Origin: Phenylobacterium koreense
Lineage (GTDB): Bacteria; Pseudomonadota; Alphaproteobacteria; Caulobacterales; Caulobacteraceae
NCBI RefSeq assembly: GCF_040545335.1
Contig: NZ_JBEPLU010000001.1
Location: forward strand, 1,240,001 to 1,304,000
DNA length: 64,000 bases
Direction of reading: 5' to 3'
Shown here: positions 45,063 to 54,184 of the stretch, in pieces
Layout of the letters: every line of letters starts with the position of its first letter
Numbering within the stretch: position 1 is the stretch's first letter
Notes under the pieces: generated by a model
What the model was told of the DNA's origin: nothing
Database searches by the model: none
The model's input: only the letters and a program-made list of their open reading frames with translations
Translations under genes and position numbers: made by a program

Positions 45063-45308
45063 TCAGGAACGGGAGAGCAACAGCCGGTCGCTGGTCGGGG
45101 TGAGCCCATAGGCGACGGAACTGAGGCCGGCGGCTTGCCGGGGCTGGCGGTGGAGGAGAAGCCCCTCGGCACAGAGGCTTTCGGCCCAGGCCATCGCACT
45201 GGCCGCTCCGGGCACCGGCAGCCCGCACCGGTGAGTGACGATCACCAGCCCGCCATAGGCTTGAATGCCCTTGAGGGTCTCGAAGTCTGAAGCGTCCAGC
45301 TCGACCAT
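45063..45308 (-). CDS. Small hypothetical protein
   Basis: The 81-residue frame from ATG 45308 begins MVELDASDFETLKGIQAYGG and has helical composition with two cysteines (HRCGLP and SLCAEG). The composition is protein-like rather than random, but I recognise no family. It is followed by the AT-rich intergenic region and lies near DUF488 on the same strand, about 97 bases downstream of it. Confidence 0.5.
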   Translation of the reverse strand: MVELDASDFETLKGIQAYGGLVIVTHRCGLPVPGAASAMAWAESLCAEGLLLHRQPRQAAGLSSVAYGLTPTSDRLLLSRS

Positions 45309-45404
45309 GCCGGGGGAAACCCCCAACCGGCGAATTCCGTTCCGACGCGGCGCGATATTCAGGATCGCCTCGCCATTGGCCGACCGCGCAGTTGGCCGAT
45401 CCGC

Positions 45405-45746
45405 TCACCCCGCCTTCAGGCGTTCGGCCAGCACGACCGCCTGATTGTGGGCCTCGTCCTTGGCGGAATAGAGCAGCGTCGTCGGCCCCCGCGCCAGTCC
45501 GCGCAGCTCCGCAAAGGCGGCGTTGCCGTCGAGCTCGGCGCCATATCGCACGCGGAACTCGTCCCAGCGCTCCGGCTCGTGGCCGAACCAGCGGCGCAGT
45601 TCGTCGCTGGGCGCCACCTCCCTCAGCCAGACGTCGACATGCGCGTCGGCCTTGCGTACGCCGCGCGGCCACAGCCGGTCGACCAGGACGCGCAGCCCGT
45701 CAGCCTTATCCGACGGCTCGTAGATACGCTTGATCTTCACCGACAT
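45405..45746 (-). CDS. DUF488 family protein
   Basis: The 113-residue product has the family features: KIKRIYEPSDKADGLRVLVD near the start, LWPRGVRKADAHVDVWLREV, and ELRRWFGHEPERWDEFRVRY. DUF488 proteins are small cytoplasmic proteins with no established activity. ATG 45746 is chosen over the frame start at 45782. It is the last clearly chromosomal gene before the prophage region. Confidence 0.85.
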   Translation of the reverse strand: MSVKIKRIYEPSDKADGLRVLVDRLWPRGVRKADAHVDVWLREVAPSDELRRWFGHEPERWDEFRVRYGAELDGNAAFAELRGLARGPTTLLYSAKDEAHNQAVVLAERLKAG

Positions 45747-45890
45747 GACCGCCCTCCATCGGCGATGGCCGCCGGCCGACACGCCCAGCGGTAGCGCCTA
45801 GACGATCTCTAACGCCTGGATCGCCTCGATCGCCTCACGATTGGCGAGCGCTTGCGCCAGCTCCGATCGAAGATCGTCTCCGCGGCCGTA

Positions 45891-46310
45891 CTATTTGACC
45901 CGTCGCCACTCATCGGAAGTCCGATGGATGAAGAGCCTGCGCAGCACCTCATCCGAATGGCGGCTCACCCGGCGCCCCCCGTCATCAGGCGCGATCTCTT
46001 CGATGTGGACCATGGCATCGTGCATAGCGCGCATGCCTCCGATCTCGTGGAGGCGCCTTCCAAGCTGGCGCACGGCGTAGCAGAGGGCTTCCCGCACAGG
46101 ATCACAGCTCAGGCGGCTGGCGAACCGCTGAGGCTCAGTCATCGACAATTCAGCGTAAGCGCTGTCGATCAGCTCCGCGGCGTTCATGATGCGCGCCAGC
46201 GGCCGGCGCCGCGGTCGCGCATCAAGCTCGATGATGGCGTCGAAGAGGCCATCGAGCGAGCCGTAGATCTGCGTGATCTCCGTCGCCGCGGTGTCGGTGA
46301 GGGCATTCAT
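45891..46310 (-). CDS. Hypothetical protein, second gene of an unrecognised two-gene unit
   Basis: The 139-residue helical, charged protein begins MNALTDTAATEITQIYGSLD, and its ATG overlaps the stop of the upstream 270-residue gene (ATGA), so translation is coupled. I recognise no family. After its stop (45891-45893) the same frame continues open for 30 codons to a second stop at 45798-45800 and reads as plausible helix (SELAQALANREAIEAIQALE). This could mean a nonsense mutation or coincidence. It lies beside the broken terminase, in opposite orientation to the phage late genes. Confidence 0.6.
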   Translation of the reverse strand: MNALTDTAATEITQIYGSLDGLFDAIIELDARPRRRPLARIMNAAELIDSAYAELSMTEPQRFASRLSCDPVREALCYAVRQLGRRLHEIGGMRAMHDAMVHIEEIAPDDGGRRVSRHSDEVLRRLFIHRTSDEWRRVK

Positions 46311-47119
46311 TCGAAGAGCCCCCAGTGAAGATCGACCGGAGTGACTACCGGCGCAGGTTTGCCGCCTTCGTCGGTGAAGGTCACAACAAGCCCACTGCCG
46401 AGGCGGCGCTTTGCCTTTGCGGCGCCTGCGCGTCGGTCATCACGACCCCAGTGGCCATGATAGTCGACGAGGGGGTCGCCCCCTTCGTACCGGCGCTTCT
46501 CTGCCGCCAGATAAACTGCGCGCACTTTCCACGGGCACGACGCGAGGTCGTTCATCTGCCCGCGCCCTTTTGGGGTCTCGGGATGCAGCAGCAAGAGGCG
46601 GCCGTCGGAGGGATACGAGACGATACCACCCTCGCTCTCAAAGCCGGTGATCCATTCGCGAGGGGAGAAGTCCGCGAGTTCGAGAATGGGGTGCCCCATC
46701 CCGGCTGCGTGGAGCAGATCGACGAACTGCCAGACCACCCGGCGATCTTCGTAGTGCGAACTCAGCTTGAAGCTGACCCGCCCCGCGTCATCAAACCCGT
46801 AACCGTTCTCGTCGATATCCTTCTCTAAGAGCGCCGCCTTGAGCAGAGCCGTCTTCGCGTCCGGTGCAGGAGTGCCATACAGGGCCACCTCGGCGGCGTA
46901 GAAGGCGTCATCGAGCTCCTCGTCGTCCTCCTCAGTGTCGTTGGCGATCCGTTCGGAAATGATCGGCGACCACGTTTCAACCAAGTCGCCGATGCGTGCT
47001 CGCTCCGAGGGCGGGACGAGAAAGTCGCGGAGCACAGTCTCCTTGGAGCGCCACCGCAGATGCACCGGATAATGTACTGAGGACCGCTCGATGAGCTCCG
47101 CTGGCACATCAGCGAACAT
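46307..47119 (-). CDS. Hypothetical protein, first gene of an unrecognised two-gene unit
   Basis: ATG 47119 opens 270 residues of soluble protein with no signal peptide or membrane helix. It is acidic in residues 60-75 (NDTEEDDEELDD) and has a FSPREWITGFESEGG segment in the middle. No motif I know is evident. It is coupled to the downstream gene by a four-base overlap. The unit ends where the terminase begins to be recognisable in the opposite direction, which suggests it is an inserted or rearranged accessory module of the prophage. Confidence 0.6.
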   Translation of the reverse strand: MFADVPAELIERSSVHYPVHLRWRSKETVLRDFLVPPSERARIGDLVETWSPIISERIANDTEEDDEELDDAFYAAEVALYGTPAPDAKTALLKAALLEKDIDENGYGFDDAGRVSFKLSSHYEDRRVVWQFVDLLHAAGMGHPILELADFSPREWITGFESEGGIVSYPSDGRLLLLHPETPKGRGQMNDLASCPWKVRAVYLAAEKRRYEGGDPLVDYHGHWGRDDRRAGAAKAKRRLGSGLVVTFTDEGGKPAPVVTPVDLHWGLFE

Positions 47120-47170
47120 CACCCGCCACGGCGAGCCCGGCTCACCGCCTTCATCAGACGATGCGATGCC

Positions 47171-47851
47171 GTGGGCGAACGACTGCGCATTCGTCGATCG
47201 ACGCTCTCAACAAAGCTTTTCAAGGATGGCAAACGCCTCGACGCGCTCGCGTCTGGCGGCAGCGATGTCGGAATCCTGACCCACGAGCAGACTGCGACCG
47301 ACAACCTCTTCGGGATGGTCGAGCGCTATCACGAGAATTGTCCGGCGCTGGTGAAGCCGGCCACCGGCGCCTCGAACGCCAAGGAGCTCAGTTTCCCGCT
47401 TCTCGACAGCGGCTATCAGGTGGCGACCGCCGGCACAAAGGCCACGGGCCGCTCAAACACGATCCAGATGTATCACGGCTCGGAGGTCGCCTTCTGGCCC
47501 AATGCCGCCGATCACTTCGCCGGCTCGATCCAGGCCGTACCAGATGAGCCCGACACCGAGATCATTCTGGAGAGCACCGGCAACGGCCTAGCTGGAGAGT
47601 TCTACGAGCGCTCGATGGACGCCATGCGCGGCCTTGGCGACTACGAACTGATCTTCGTGCCGTGGTTCTGGGAAGACGGCTACCGCCGGCCCGTTCCCGA
47701 GGGCTTCAGCCTGGACGAGGAAGAGGCGGAATACGCCGACCTTCACGGCTGCGACCTTGAGCAAATGGCCTGGCGCCGCGCGAAGATCATCGCCCGACTA
47801 CGTCATCATGTCCGACAAGGGCTATGGCTACGACAGCGGGGGCGACTGGTG
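47171..47851 (+). pseudogene. Terminase large subunit fragment, truncated at both ends
   Basis: From about 47255 the translation is terminase-like: ILTHEQTATDNLFGMVERYH, then TGRSNTIQMYHGSEVAFWP, and the Walker B-type TEIILESTGNG. The Walker A part at the N-terminus and the nuclease domain at the C-terminus are missing. Upstream residues do not resemble a terminase. At about 47790 the frame leaves the terminase and runs on into the fibre gene. In another frame the last 60 bases read DYVIMSDKGYGYDSGGDWW and a stop, the likely end of a different phage protein. So this is a deletion junction. Confidence 0.8.
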
Positions 47852-48799
47852 GTGAAGGTCGTCGTTCCATCCTTCGGCAAGGCCGGAAGCGCCGTCGCGC
47901 CCCAGGTCCCGGGCACGAGCGCGGTTTCTCAGCCTCCGGGCCCGCCTGGGCCTCCGGGTGAGCCGGGCGCGCCGGGTGGCCCCGGCCCCGAAGGTCCGCC
48001 CGGCCAGGACGGCGACGCGGCGACCATCTCCATCGGCACCGTCGAGACAGTGGATCCCGGCCAGCCCGCCGAAGTGACCAACAGCGGCACGCCCGAGGCC
48101 GCCGTCTTCGACTTCAAGATCCCCAAGGGACCGCCCGGCGACATCGAGAACTTGACCGCCCAGCAGGTCACGGACGCGCTCGGCTTCATACCGGCCGACA
48201 TTGCCGGCGACACCTTCTCCGGGCCTGTGGGAATCGCCGGGGCGGCCGGAAGCGCCCGCCAACTCGTCTTCCAGACCGGCGCGGCGGCGCGCTGGACCAT
48301 CAGTGCGAACGCCACCGCTGAAACCGGCGCAGGCGCGGGCTCGGATTGGTCGCTTGGCCGCTATGACGACGCCGGCGCCTTGGTCGACACGCCGGTCATC
48401 GTCCGGCGCAGCAGCGGGCGCATGGAGCTCACCGCCCTTCCGACAGCCGGCGGCCGGACGCTGGGCTATCTCGGCATTCCCCAGGACAGCAAGGCGGCGA
48501 ACTACACCCTTGCACTGGTCGATGTCGGAAAGCGCCTGCTGCACGATTCCAACGTCGCCGGGCACGTCATCACCATCCCGCCGGTCGCTGACGTGGCCTT
48601 CACGACCGAAACGGCGATCGTCATCGTCAACGGCCCTGCCTCAGCGGCGCTGGCGATCAACTGCGCGGCCGGCGTCAGCCTCTATTGGGCGGGCAAGACC
48701 CCGGCCTCGGCCAATCGCAATCTGGCGGCCAATGGCGTCGCGACCTTGATGATGGTGGCGGCCAACGTCTGGATGATCAGCGGGGCAGGGCTCACGTGA
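47852..48799 (+). CDS. Phage tail fibre-like protein with collagen-like repeats
   Basis: GTG 47852 starts a 315-residue protein that matches the first residues of fibre genes (VKVVVPSFGKAGSA). About nine Gly-X-Y triplets follow near residues 30-55 (PPGPPGPPGEPGAPGG region), then a globular adhesin-like part with a TAQQVTDALGFIPAD segment common in phage fibres. It should be a virion surface trimer for host binding. Its GTG overlaps the preceding TGA stop of another frame. In the present sequence it is also in frame with the terminase fragment, so a long fusion product is possible. Confidence 0.72.
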   Translation: MKVVVPSFGKAGSAVAPQVPGTSAVSQPPGPPGPPGEPGAPGGPGPEGPPGQDGDAATISIGTVETVDPGQPAEVTNSGTPEAAVFDFKIPKGPPGDIENLTAQQVTDALGFIPADIAGDTFSGPVGIAGAAGSARQLVFQTGAAARWTISANATAETGAGAGSDWSLGRYDDAGALVDTPVIVRRSSGRMELTALPTAGGRTLGYLGIPQDSKAANYTLALVDVGKRLLHDSNVAGHVITIPPVADVAFTTETAIVIVNGPASAALAINCAAGVSLYWAGKTPASANRNLAANGVATLMMVAANVWMISGAGLT

Positions 48800-49431
48800 C
48801 GGGCATTCTCGCAGCGCTCCTGGCCGAGGGGGCTGGCGGCGTGAACACCCTCCTGAGCACGACAGACAAGCACGCCGACCTAACGGTCGCGTCCTCGGGC
48901 CTTCAGGCCACCCGGACCGCGGCGAGCAATATGTGGCGCACCGGGCGCGCGACGGTCGGGCGCAATGAAGGCAAGTGGTACTTCGAGGCCAACTGCACGA
49001 CGAACGCGACCGGCGGATACCTCTTCATGGGCCTCGCTAACGCCGCTGCGACGGTGACCAACTACCTGAACCTCGACGACAATAGCGTCGGCTATCTGAG
49101 CAGCGGGCAGGTGCGTATCGGCTACAACGTCACCGGGGCGACAGCCCAGGCCTGGACGACGCCGGCCGCGGTGGCGCGCCTCGCCGTCGATCTGGACGAA
49201 AACCGCTTCTGGTGCAGCGTCGGCGCCGGAAACTGGAACGGCCGCAGCTTCGCCGACCCCTCGACGAATGTTGGGGGCGAGGTGCTTCCCGCAACCATGG
49301 TCAGCGGTGAGGGCCTCATCTACCCGGCCTACTCGATCTATCAGAACGGTCTGACGCTGAACTTCAACTTCGGCGCATCAGCCTTCGCTGGCGCGGTCCC
49401 GGCCGGCTTCTCGGCCTGGAACGGCGGCTGA
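48796..49431 (+). CDS. Phage SPRY-like domain protein
   Basis: GTG 48796 overlaps the fibre gene stop by four bases (GTGA). The 211 residues contain KWYFEANCTTNATGGYLFMG and GRATVGRNEG-type strands, close to SPRY/B30.2-like beta-sandwich domains found in phage virion proteins. It is probably a virion or fibre accessory protein. Translational coupling with the upstream fibre supports this. I cannot assign a binding target. Confidence 0.65.
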   Translation: MTGILAALLAEGAGGVNTLLSTTDKHADLTVASSGLQATRTAASNMWRTGRATVGRNEGKWYFEANCTTNATGGYLFMGLANAAATVTNYLNLDDNSVGYLSSGQVRIGYNVTGATAQAWTTPAAVARLAVDLDENRFWCSVGAGNWNGRSFADPSTNVGGEVLPATMVSGEGLIYPAYSIYQNGLTLNFNFGASAFAGAVPAGFSAWNGG

Positions 49432-49447
49432 CCTTCAGGAAAACGAC

Positions 49448-50839
49448 ATGCCTGCCATCCCGCTCGGTCTGAGCGCGTACAAGCGCGCCGACCTGCCGCC
49501 CTCGCGGCTGCGCAACATGTTCTACGAGAAGACACCTGCGAACCTGCGCGACCAGGTGGCGCTCATACCGCGTCCCCGGCTGATGCAGTTCGCCAAGGTG
49601 GGGGGCGGACCGGTGCGTGGCCTCTTCCGTCAGGGCGGCGTGATCCAAGATCGGATCCTCGCGCTTTCGGCCGGCGACCTCTATCGGGTCGAGCCGTCAG
49701 CCGATGGGATCGGCACGCCAACGCTGATCGGGGCGGTCACTGGCGCCGGGCGCATGTCGGCGGCGGGCAACCCTACGACCGTCGTCCTGGCCTGCGGGGA
49801 GAAGGTCTATTCGACGGACGGCGAGACCCTAACGGAGATCGCCACGCCGGACGATCAGCATGTCGTCGCGGTCGATACCCTCAACTCCTACTTCCTCTTC
49901 CAGATGGCGAACTCTGGCCGGTTCTACTGGTCGGCCATCGGCGGGACCACGATCGACCCGCTCGACTATGCGACGGCCGAGAGCCAGCCGGACAACACGA
50001 CTACGCTGAAGGTGATCGGGGACGTTCTCTGGCTGGTCGGCCGGCTCTCCCTGGAGCCCTGGCAACCGACCGGCGACCTCGATCTGCCGTTCCAGCGGAT
50101 CAACGGCCGCATCTTCGGGATCGGCTGCAAGGACATCGACACCTGCCAAAAGCTGACTGTCGCCGGCAATGAAACCATGTGCTGGGTCGGGGCCGACGGC
50201 GTCGTCTACCGCCTGGCGCCGAATCCCGTCCGCATCAGCGACTATGGGATCGAGGAGCTGATCAAGAAGGCCACGGGTGCGCTCTACGCCACCACGGCCA
50301 GGTGGATCGGCCGCGAGTTCTACGTCCTGCACCTACCCGGCCAAGGCTCCTACGCCTGCGATCTTTCCACCGGCTTTTGGGACGAGTGGACCAGCTACGA
50401 GCGGGAACTGTTCCGCGGCGCGGTCTCGACCATCGGGCCGTCCGATCAGCCGCTCTTCGGCGACGACGAGTTTGGGACGATCTGGGAGTTCTCGGACGCC
50501 ATCAAGAAGGATGCTGGCGAGCTGATCGTCTTTCGCTGGTCGGGCGTGCTCGCCAATCCTGGCGCTGCGGTCCGCTGCAACAACGTCGTGCTGAACTGCA
50601 GCGTCGGCCAGGCCGTATCGCCCGATGACGATCCGACCGTCTGGATGGCGATCTCGGACGATGGGGGCTTCGAGTACGGCGACTGGCTTCCGGCCCAACT
50701 CGGCCGCCAGGGCGAGCGCACGCTTCAGGTCCAGTGGATGCAGCTTGGCATGATCCGGCGCCAGAACCGGCTGTTCCTCTGGGAGACCGCCGAGCCGGTG
50801 ACCGTCCGCAACGCCGATTACAACGAGGCTTACCGCTGA
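49448..50839 (+). CDS. Packaged DNA stabilisation protein, gp10-like
   Basis: The 463-residue protein resembles P22 gp10-type head-closure proteins, with an N-terminal RNMFYEKTPANLRDQ and several beta-propeller-like repeats around LSAGDLYRV, RISDYGIEELI and the FWDEWTSYERELFRG strand. In P22 gp10 plugs the portal after DNA packaging and supports the tail. Its position before the ejection protein genes fits that role. Its stop overlaps the next gene start (TGATG). Confidence 0.65.
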   Translation: MPAIPLGLSAYKRADLPPSRLRNMFYEKTPANLRDQVALIPRPRLMQFAKVGGGPVRGLFRQGGVIQDRILALSAGDLYRVEPSADGIGTPTLIGAVTGAGRMSAAGNPTTVVLACGEKVYSTDGETLTEIATPDDQHVVAVDTLNSYFLFQMANSGRFYWSAIGGTTIDPLDYATAESQPDNTTTLKVIGDVLWLVGRLSLEPWQPTGDLDLPFQRINGRIFGIGCKDIDTCQKLTVAGNETMCWVGADGVVYRLAPNPVRISDYGIEELIKKATGALYATTARWIGREFYVLHLPGQGSYACDLSTGFWDEWTSYERELFRGAVSTIGPSDQPLFGDDEFGTIWEFSDAIKKDAGELIVFRWSGVLANPGAAVRCNNVVLNCSVGQAVSPDDDPTVWMAISDDGGFEYGDWLPAQLGRQGERTLQVQWMQLGMIRRQNRLFLWETAEPVTVRNADYNEAYR

Positions 50840-51183
50840 TGGCGCTCTTCAAGCAGGCCTTGGCCCATGATGTGCCGATCGTCGACGGCTTCGGCCGGCC
50901 GACACCGGAGTTTCAAAGGTTCGTCGCCGCTTTGGTCGGTGCGAGCGGCGGGAGCTCGCCGATTCCCCCCGACACCTACGTCCGAACCGGCCTTATGCCG
51001 GGCTGGGGAAGTCCAACCGGCACGGTCAGCCGCGCTACCTTCGCCACCTATGCCGCCCCCACGGCCAGCGCCACCTACAACCAGGCGCAGATCCAGGCGG
51101 CTCTCACCCATCTTCAGGTCCTCTCGCAGCACGTCGCCGCGCAGATCGCGGACCTGAAAACCCTCAAAGCCTTCACCTCCTAG
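50839..51183 (+). CDS. Small phage structural protein
   Basis: The 114-residue product starts in the TGATG overlap with the gp10-like gene. It has a hydrophilic N-terminus with GFGRPTPEFQRFVAAL, a low-complexity middle (GGSSPIPPD) and a C-terminal helix rich in glutamine. Such small proteins between gp10 and ejection genes are often tail or head-closure accessories. I cannot name it more closely. Confidence 0.55.
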   Translation: MALFKQALAHDVPIVDGFGRPTPEFQRFVAALVGASGGSSPIPPDTYVRTGLMPGWGSPTGTVSRATFATYAAPTASATYNQAQIQAALTHLQVLSQHVAAQIADLKTLKAFTS

Positions 51184-51191
51184 GGGCCGAC

Positions 51192-52277
51192 ATGATCGCT
51201 GAACTCATTTCCGCCGGCTCGTCGTTATTGGGCGGCGTCATCAACTCCGGTGCGGCCGACCGAGCGAAGGACGCTCTAGAGACCTCCAACGAACAGGCGC
51301 AGCACGCGCGCGAGCGCGCCGTCAATCAGACCCAGCAGCTACAGGCCCCGGGCGTCGCCGCCTACAATGCCGGTCTCAACGCCCTAGCTCAGCGCTTCGG
51401 CCTACCGACAAACACCGGGATCGCCCCCCAGCAGACCCGAGGGGGCGCATTCAACGCTGACGAATATCTCGCCGCAAATCCCGACGTCCTGGCCGAGTTT
51501 CAGCGGCTCTCCCCGAACGCGATCAAGAACAACCTCGGCATCGACGCGACGCCGCAGGCCTTCGCGCAGTGGCACTACAACCAGCATGGTCAGTACGAGA
51601 AGCGACCGGGCTCGCCCTCCCAGGTGGTGGACGCGCCGGCACCTGACCCGGCGGCGTCCAGCGCTCCGGCGACTTCAGGGACCACGACCAACGCACTCAA
51701 CGGCTACTTCGGGAACGTCGAAGATCCCACGTGGACGCCGCCGCCGGCCTTCTCCTTCGACATCGACGATTTCAAGGACAACCCCGCCTACCAGTTCGCG
51801 CAGGAGCAGGGCTCCGGCCAGGTCATGGCGAACGCCTCGGCGACGGGCGCCTTGCAGTCCGGCGCGGCGCTCAAGCGGCTTCAGGATCGCGGCCAGCAGA
51901 CGGCCTATAATTTCTACGACCAAGAGCGCAACAACGCCTACCAGCAGTGGTTGGACACCTACAAGATCGCGCGCTCCGAGTACGAAGGCGACCGCGGCTA
52001 CCTCACCGATCGCTACGACCGCGGGACGGATGACATCTTCCGCCTCACCGGAATCGGCCAAACCGCCCTCAACACCACGACGAACTCCATCAACGGCCTG
52101 GGCGCGGCGGAAGCGGCCGGCCTGGAGAACATCGGCGAGGCCCGGGCGGGCAACGCCCTGGCGCAGGGCAATATATGGAGCGGCGTGCTTCAGAACCTCG
52201 GCGGGCTGGCGAGCTCGTTCGGCGGCCAAACCGGCGTCGTGAACTCCCTCAAGACCAAAACCAATCGGAAGTCGTGA
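51192..52277 (+). CDS. Phage DNA ejection/internal virion protein candidate
   Basis: The 361-residue protein starts with a short hydrophobic segment (LISAGSSLLGGVINSG) followed by helices rich in alanine, glutamine and asparagine, as in P22-like pilot proteins such as gp7. A central FNADEYLAANPDVLAEF segment looks like a peptide-binding repeat. It should be injected with DNA in the virion if the phage were complete. Its stop overlaps the next start. Confidence 0.6.
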   Translation: MIAELISAGSSLLGGVINSGAADRAKDALETSNEQAQHARERAVNQTQQLQAPGVAAYNAGLNALAQRFGLPTNTGIAPQQTRGGAFNADEYLAANPDVLAEFQRLSPNAIKNNLGIDATPQAFAQWHYNQHGQYEKRPGSPSQVVDAPAPDPAASSAPATSGTTTNALNGYFGNVEDPTWTPPPAFSFDIDDFKDNPAYQFAQEQGSGQVMANASATGALQSGAALKRLQDRGQQTAYNFYDQERNNAYQQWLDTYKIARSEYEGDRGYLTDRYDRGTDDIFRLTGIGQTALNTTTNSINGLGAAEAAGLENIGEARAGNALAQGNIWSGVLQNLGGLASSFGGQTGVVNSLKTKTNRKS

Positions 52278-54184
52278 TGATCAACATTGCGGACAACTAC
52301 CGTCGTGACCCCGACGCCTTCACCAAGGGCTTCGAGACCGGCAACGCCCTTCGCACGAACCGGGCGAGGCTGCGGGCGGGAAACGCCCTGGCAGGCGGCG
52401 ACTATGGCGCCAGCGCCGGGGAGCTTGCAGCAGCCGGCCTGAACGAGGAGGCCGCGCAGGTCTCCCGCTATGGGCAATTGCAGGAGAAGGATCGCCAGGA
52501 GGCTGACCGCACCAAGCGCGAGGCGGCGCTCACCTATTTCGGCGACATGGCGAACCGGCTCCTGACGCTGAACGACAAGGGCGATGACCCGGCGCGCACG
52601 GTCGCCAACTTCGACCAGTTCTTCGCGAAGGGCCTGGCCGAGCACGGCGAGACGCCCGAGGAGATCGAGCAGCTCCGCAGCCAACTCAGCACCAAGCCGC
52701 GCGAAACCCTGATGATGCTGGGCGCGGCCTCTGCGCGCGCACGTGGCCTGCAGATCATCGGCGACGGTCTCGGCGGCTATAAGGCGGTGGACACCTCGAC
52801 TGGCGAGACTGTCAAGGAGGTCGCCGGCCGTCATCGTCCAGAGTGGAAGGAGCTGACCGACGAAAACGGCGGCACCCGCTGGGTAGACCTCAACAGTTGG
52901 GAAGACGGCGAGGCGCCCGCGCCGGAGGGCGAGCAGAATCCGTACACCAGCGGGTTAGATGGCCGCTCGGCGCCAAGCAAAGACCCCTCCGGCCTGCCGC
53001 GGGGAACCGGCATGCTCTCCATGGCTCCGACGAGCGCCGAAGAAGTCATGCCGGCGCTCATCAAGCAGGAGAGCGGCGGCAACGGCAACGCCATCGGGCC
53101 GCAGACAAAGTACGGCCGCGCCCTTGGCTCGACGCAGATGCTTCCGGAGACCGCCGAGGCGATGGCGCGCAAGCTGGGCGTTCCCTGGCGTCCGGACCTC
53201 ATGCGCGGCGACACGGATACCGCCCTCGCGTACCAGCGCCGCCTTGGTCAGGCCTATCTGCAGGAAGGTCTCGACGAGTACGACGGTAACCTGCGCATGG
53301 CGCTGATGCGTTACCACGGCGGCCCCGACCAAAACCTTTGGGGGCCGAAGACCCGATCCTACGCCGACAACGTCCTGGCGCACATGGAGCGCGACGGCCA
53401 GTCCTACGAGGTCGCGGCCACCGGCGACACGCCCCCGCCGCCCTCTGGAAGTGGCCGCTATCGTCGCTCGCTCCCCGGAAGCGCTCCCAAGCCGGAGAAG
53501 AAGGGCTATCGCATGCTCTCGGCCGCCGAAAAGGCGGACATGGGCTTGCCGACCGACGGCCAATATCAGGTGAGCCCCGAGGGCCAGGTCAGCCGCCTCG
53601 CTGAGGGCAAGTCGGAGCGTCCGCCCACGGAAGGGCAGATCAACAACGCTTCGCTCACCTACGCGGCATTCGGCGGCAACGACCGCATGAACGATTTGGC
53701 CCGTCGCGGGATCTACAAGCCTCAGAGCCCTCTCGAAGACCTCGTGAAACCCGGTGAAAACGGGATGGTCGTCTTTGTCGGACGGAGCGATCAGGACCGA
53801 CAATTCCTCCAAGCATCGTTGGAGTTCCTCGCGCCCATCCTCCGCAAGGATACCGGCGCGGCCGTAACCTACCAAGAGCTGATCACCTACGGCAACATGT
53901 ACATCCCCAGCTTCAGGGATAGCCCGCAGGTGCTCTGGCAGAAGGCGAAAGCGCGCGATACCGCGTTGCGTCGCCTCTATGGCGCAGGGCGCCGAGCCTA
54001 CGATCAGGAATATGGCGCGCCGGACAAATGGCAGGTCCTTACTGATCCGCGCGCGAATCCAAACCGCGCAAAGTCGGGCCCGCCCGCTTCCGCGGTCGAG
54101 TATCTGCGCGCCAATCCCAATCTTCGCGGCGCGTTCGATCGCAAGTACGGCGCCGGCGCAGCCGCAAAGGTCCTCGGCAAATGA
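52277..54184 (+). CDS. Phage ejection protein with lytic transglycosylase domain
   Basis: The 635-residue protein has a lytic transglycosylase-like domain at about residues 250-385. The catalytic glutamate is in IKQESGGNGNAIG, and the GRALGSTQMLPETAEAMA and LRMALMRYHGGP segments complete the fold. It would locally cut peptidoglycan during DNA entry. Such domains occur in ejection proteins of short-tailed phages. It starts in a TGATG overlap and ends four bases into the next gene (ATGA). Confidence 0.8.
   Translation: MINIADNYRRDPDAFTKGFETGNALRTNRARLRAGNALAGGDYGASAGELAAAGLNEEAAQVSRYGQLQEKDRQEADRTKREAALTYFGDMANRLLTLNDKGDDPARTVANFDQFFAKGLAEHGETPEEIEQLRSQLSTKPRETLMMLGAASARARGLQIIGDGLGGYKAVDTSTGETVKEVAGRHRPEWKELTDENGGTRWVDLNSWEDGEAPAPEGEQNPYTSGLDGRSAPSKDPSGLPRGTGMLSMAPTSAEEVMPALIKQESGGNGNAIGPQTKYGRALGSTQMLPETAEAMARKLGVPWRPDLMRGDTDTALAYQRRLGQAYLQEGLDEYDGNLRMALMRYHGGPDQNLWGPKTRSYADNVLAHMERDGQSYEVAATGDTPPPPSGSGRYRRSLPGSAPKPEKKGYRMLSAAEKADMGLPTDGQYQVSPEGQVSRLAEGKSERPPTEGQINNASLTYAAFGGNDRMNDLARRGIYKPQSPLEDLVKPGENGMVVFVGRSDQDRQFLQASLEFLAPILRKDTGAAVTYQELITYGNMYIPSFRDSPQVLWQKAKARDTALRRLYGAGRRAYDQEYGAPDKWQVLTDPRANPNRAKSGPPASAVEYLRANPNLRGAFDRKYGAGAAAKVLGK

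Noticed and set aside
44577..45290. Plus-strand open frame of 237 residues starting in the AT-rich region
   Set aside because: It has no family resemblance and has the composition of a shadow frame. The minus-strand 81-residue frame in the same place looks more protein-like.
45007..45672. Minus-strand open frame of 221 residues
   Set aside because: It is arginine/glycine-rich noise that overlaps the DUF488 gene in another frame.
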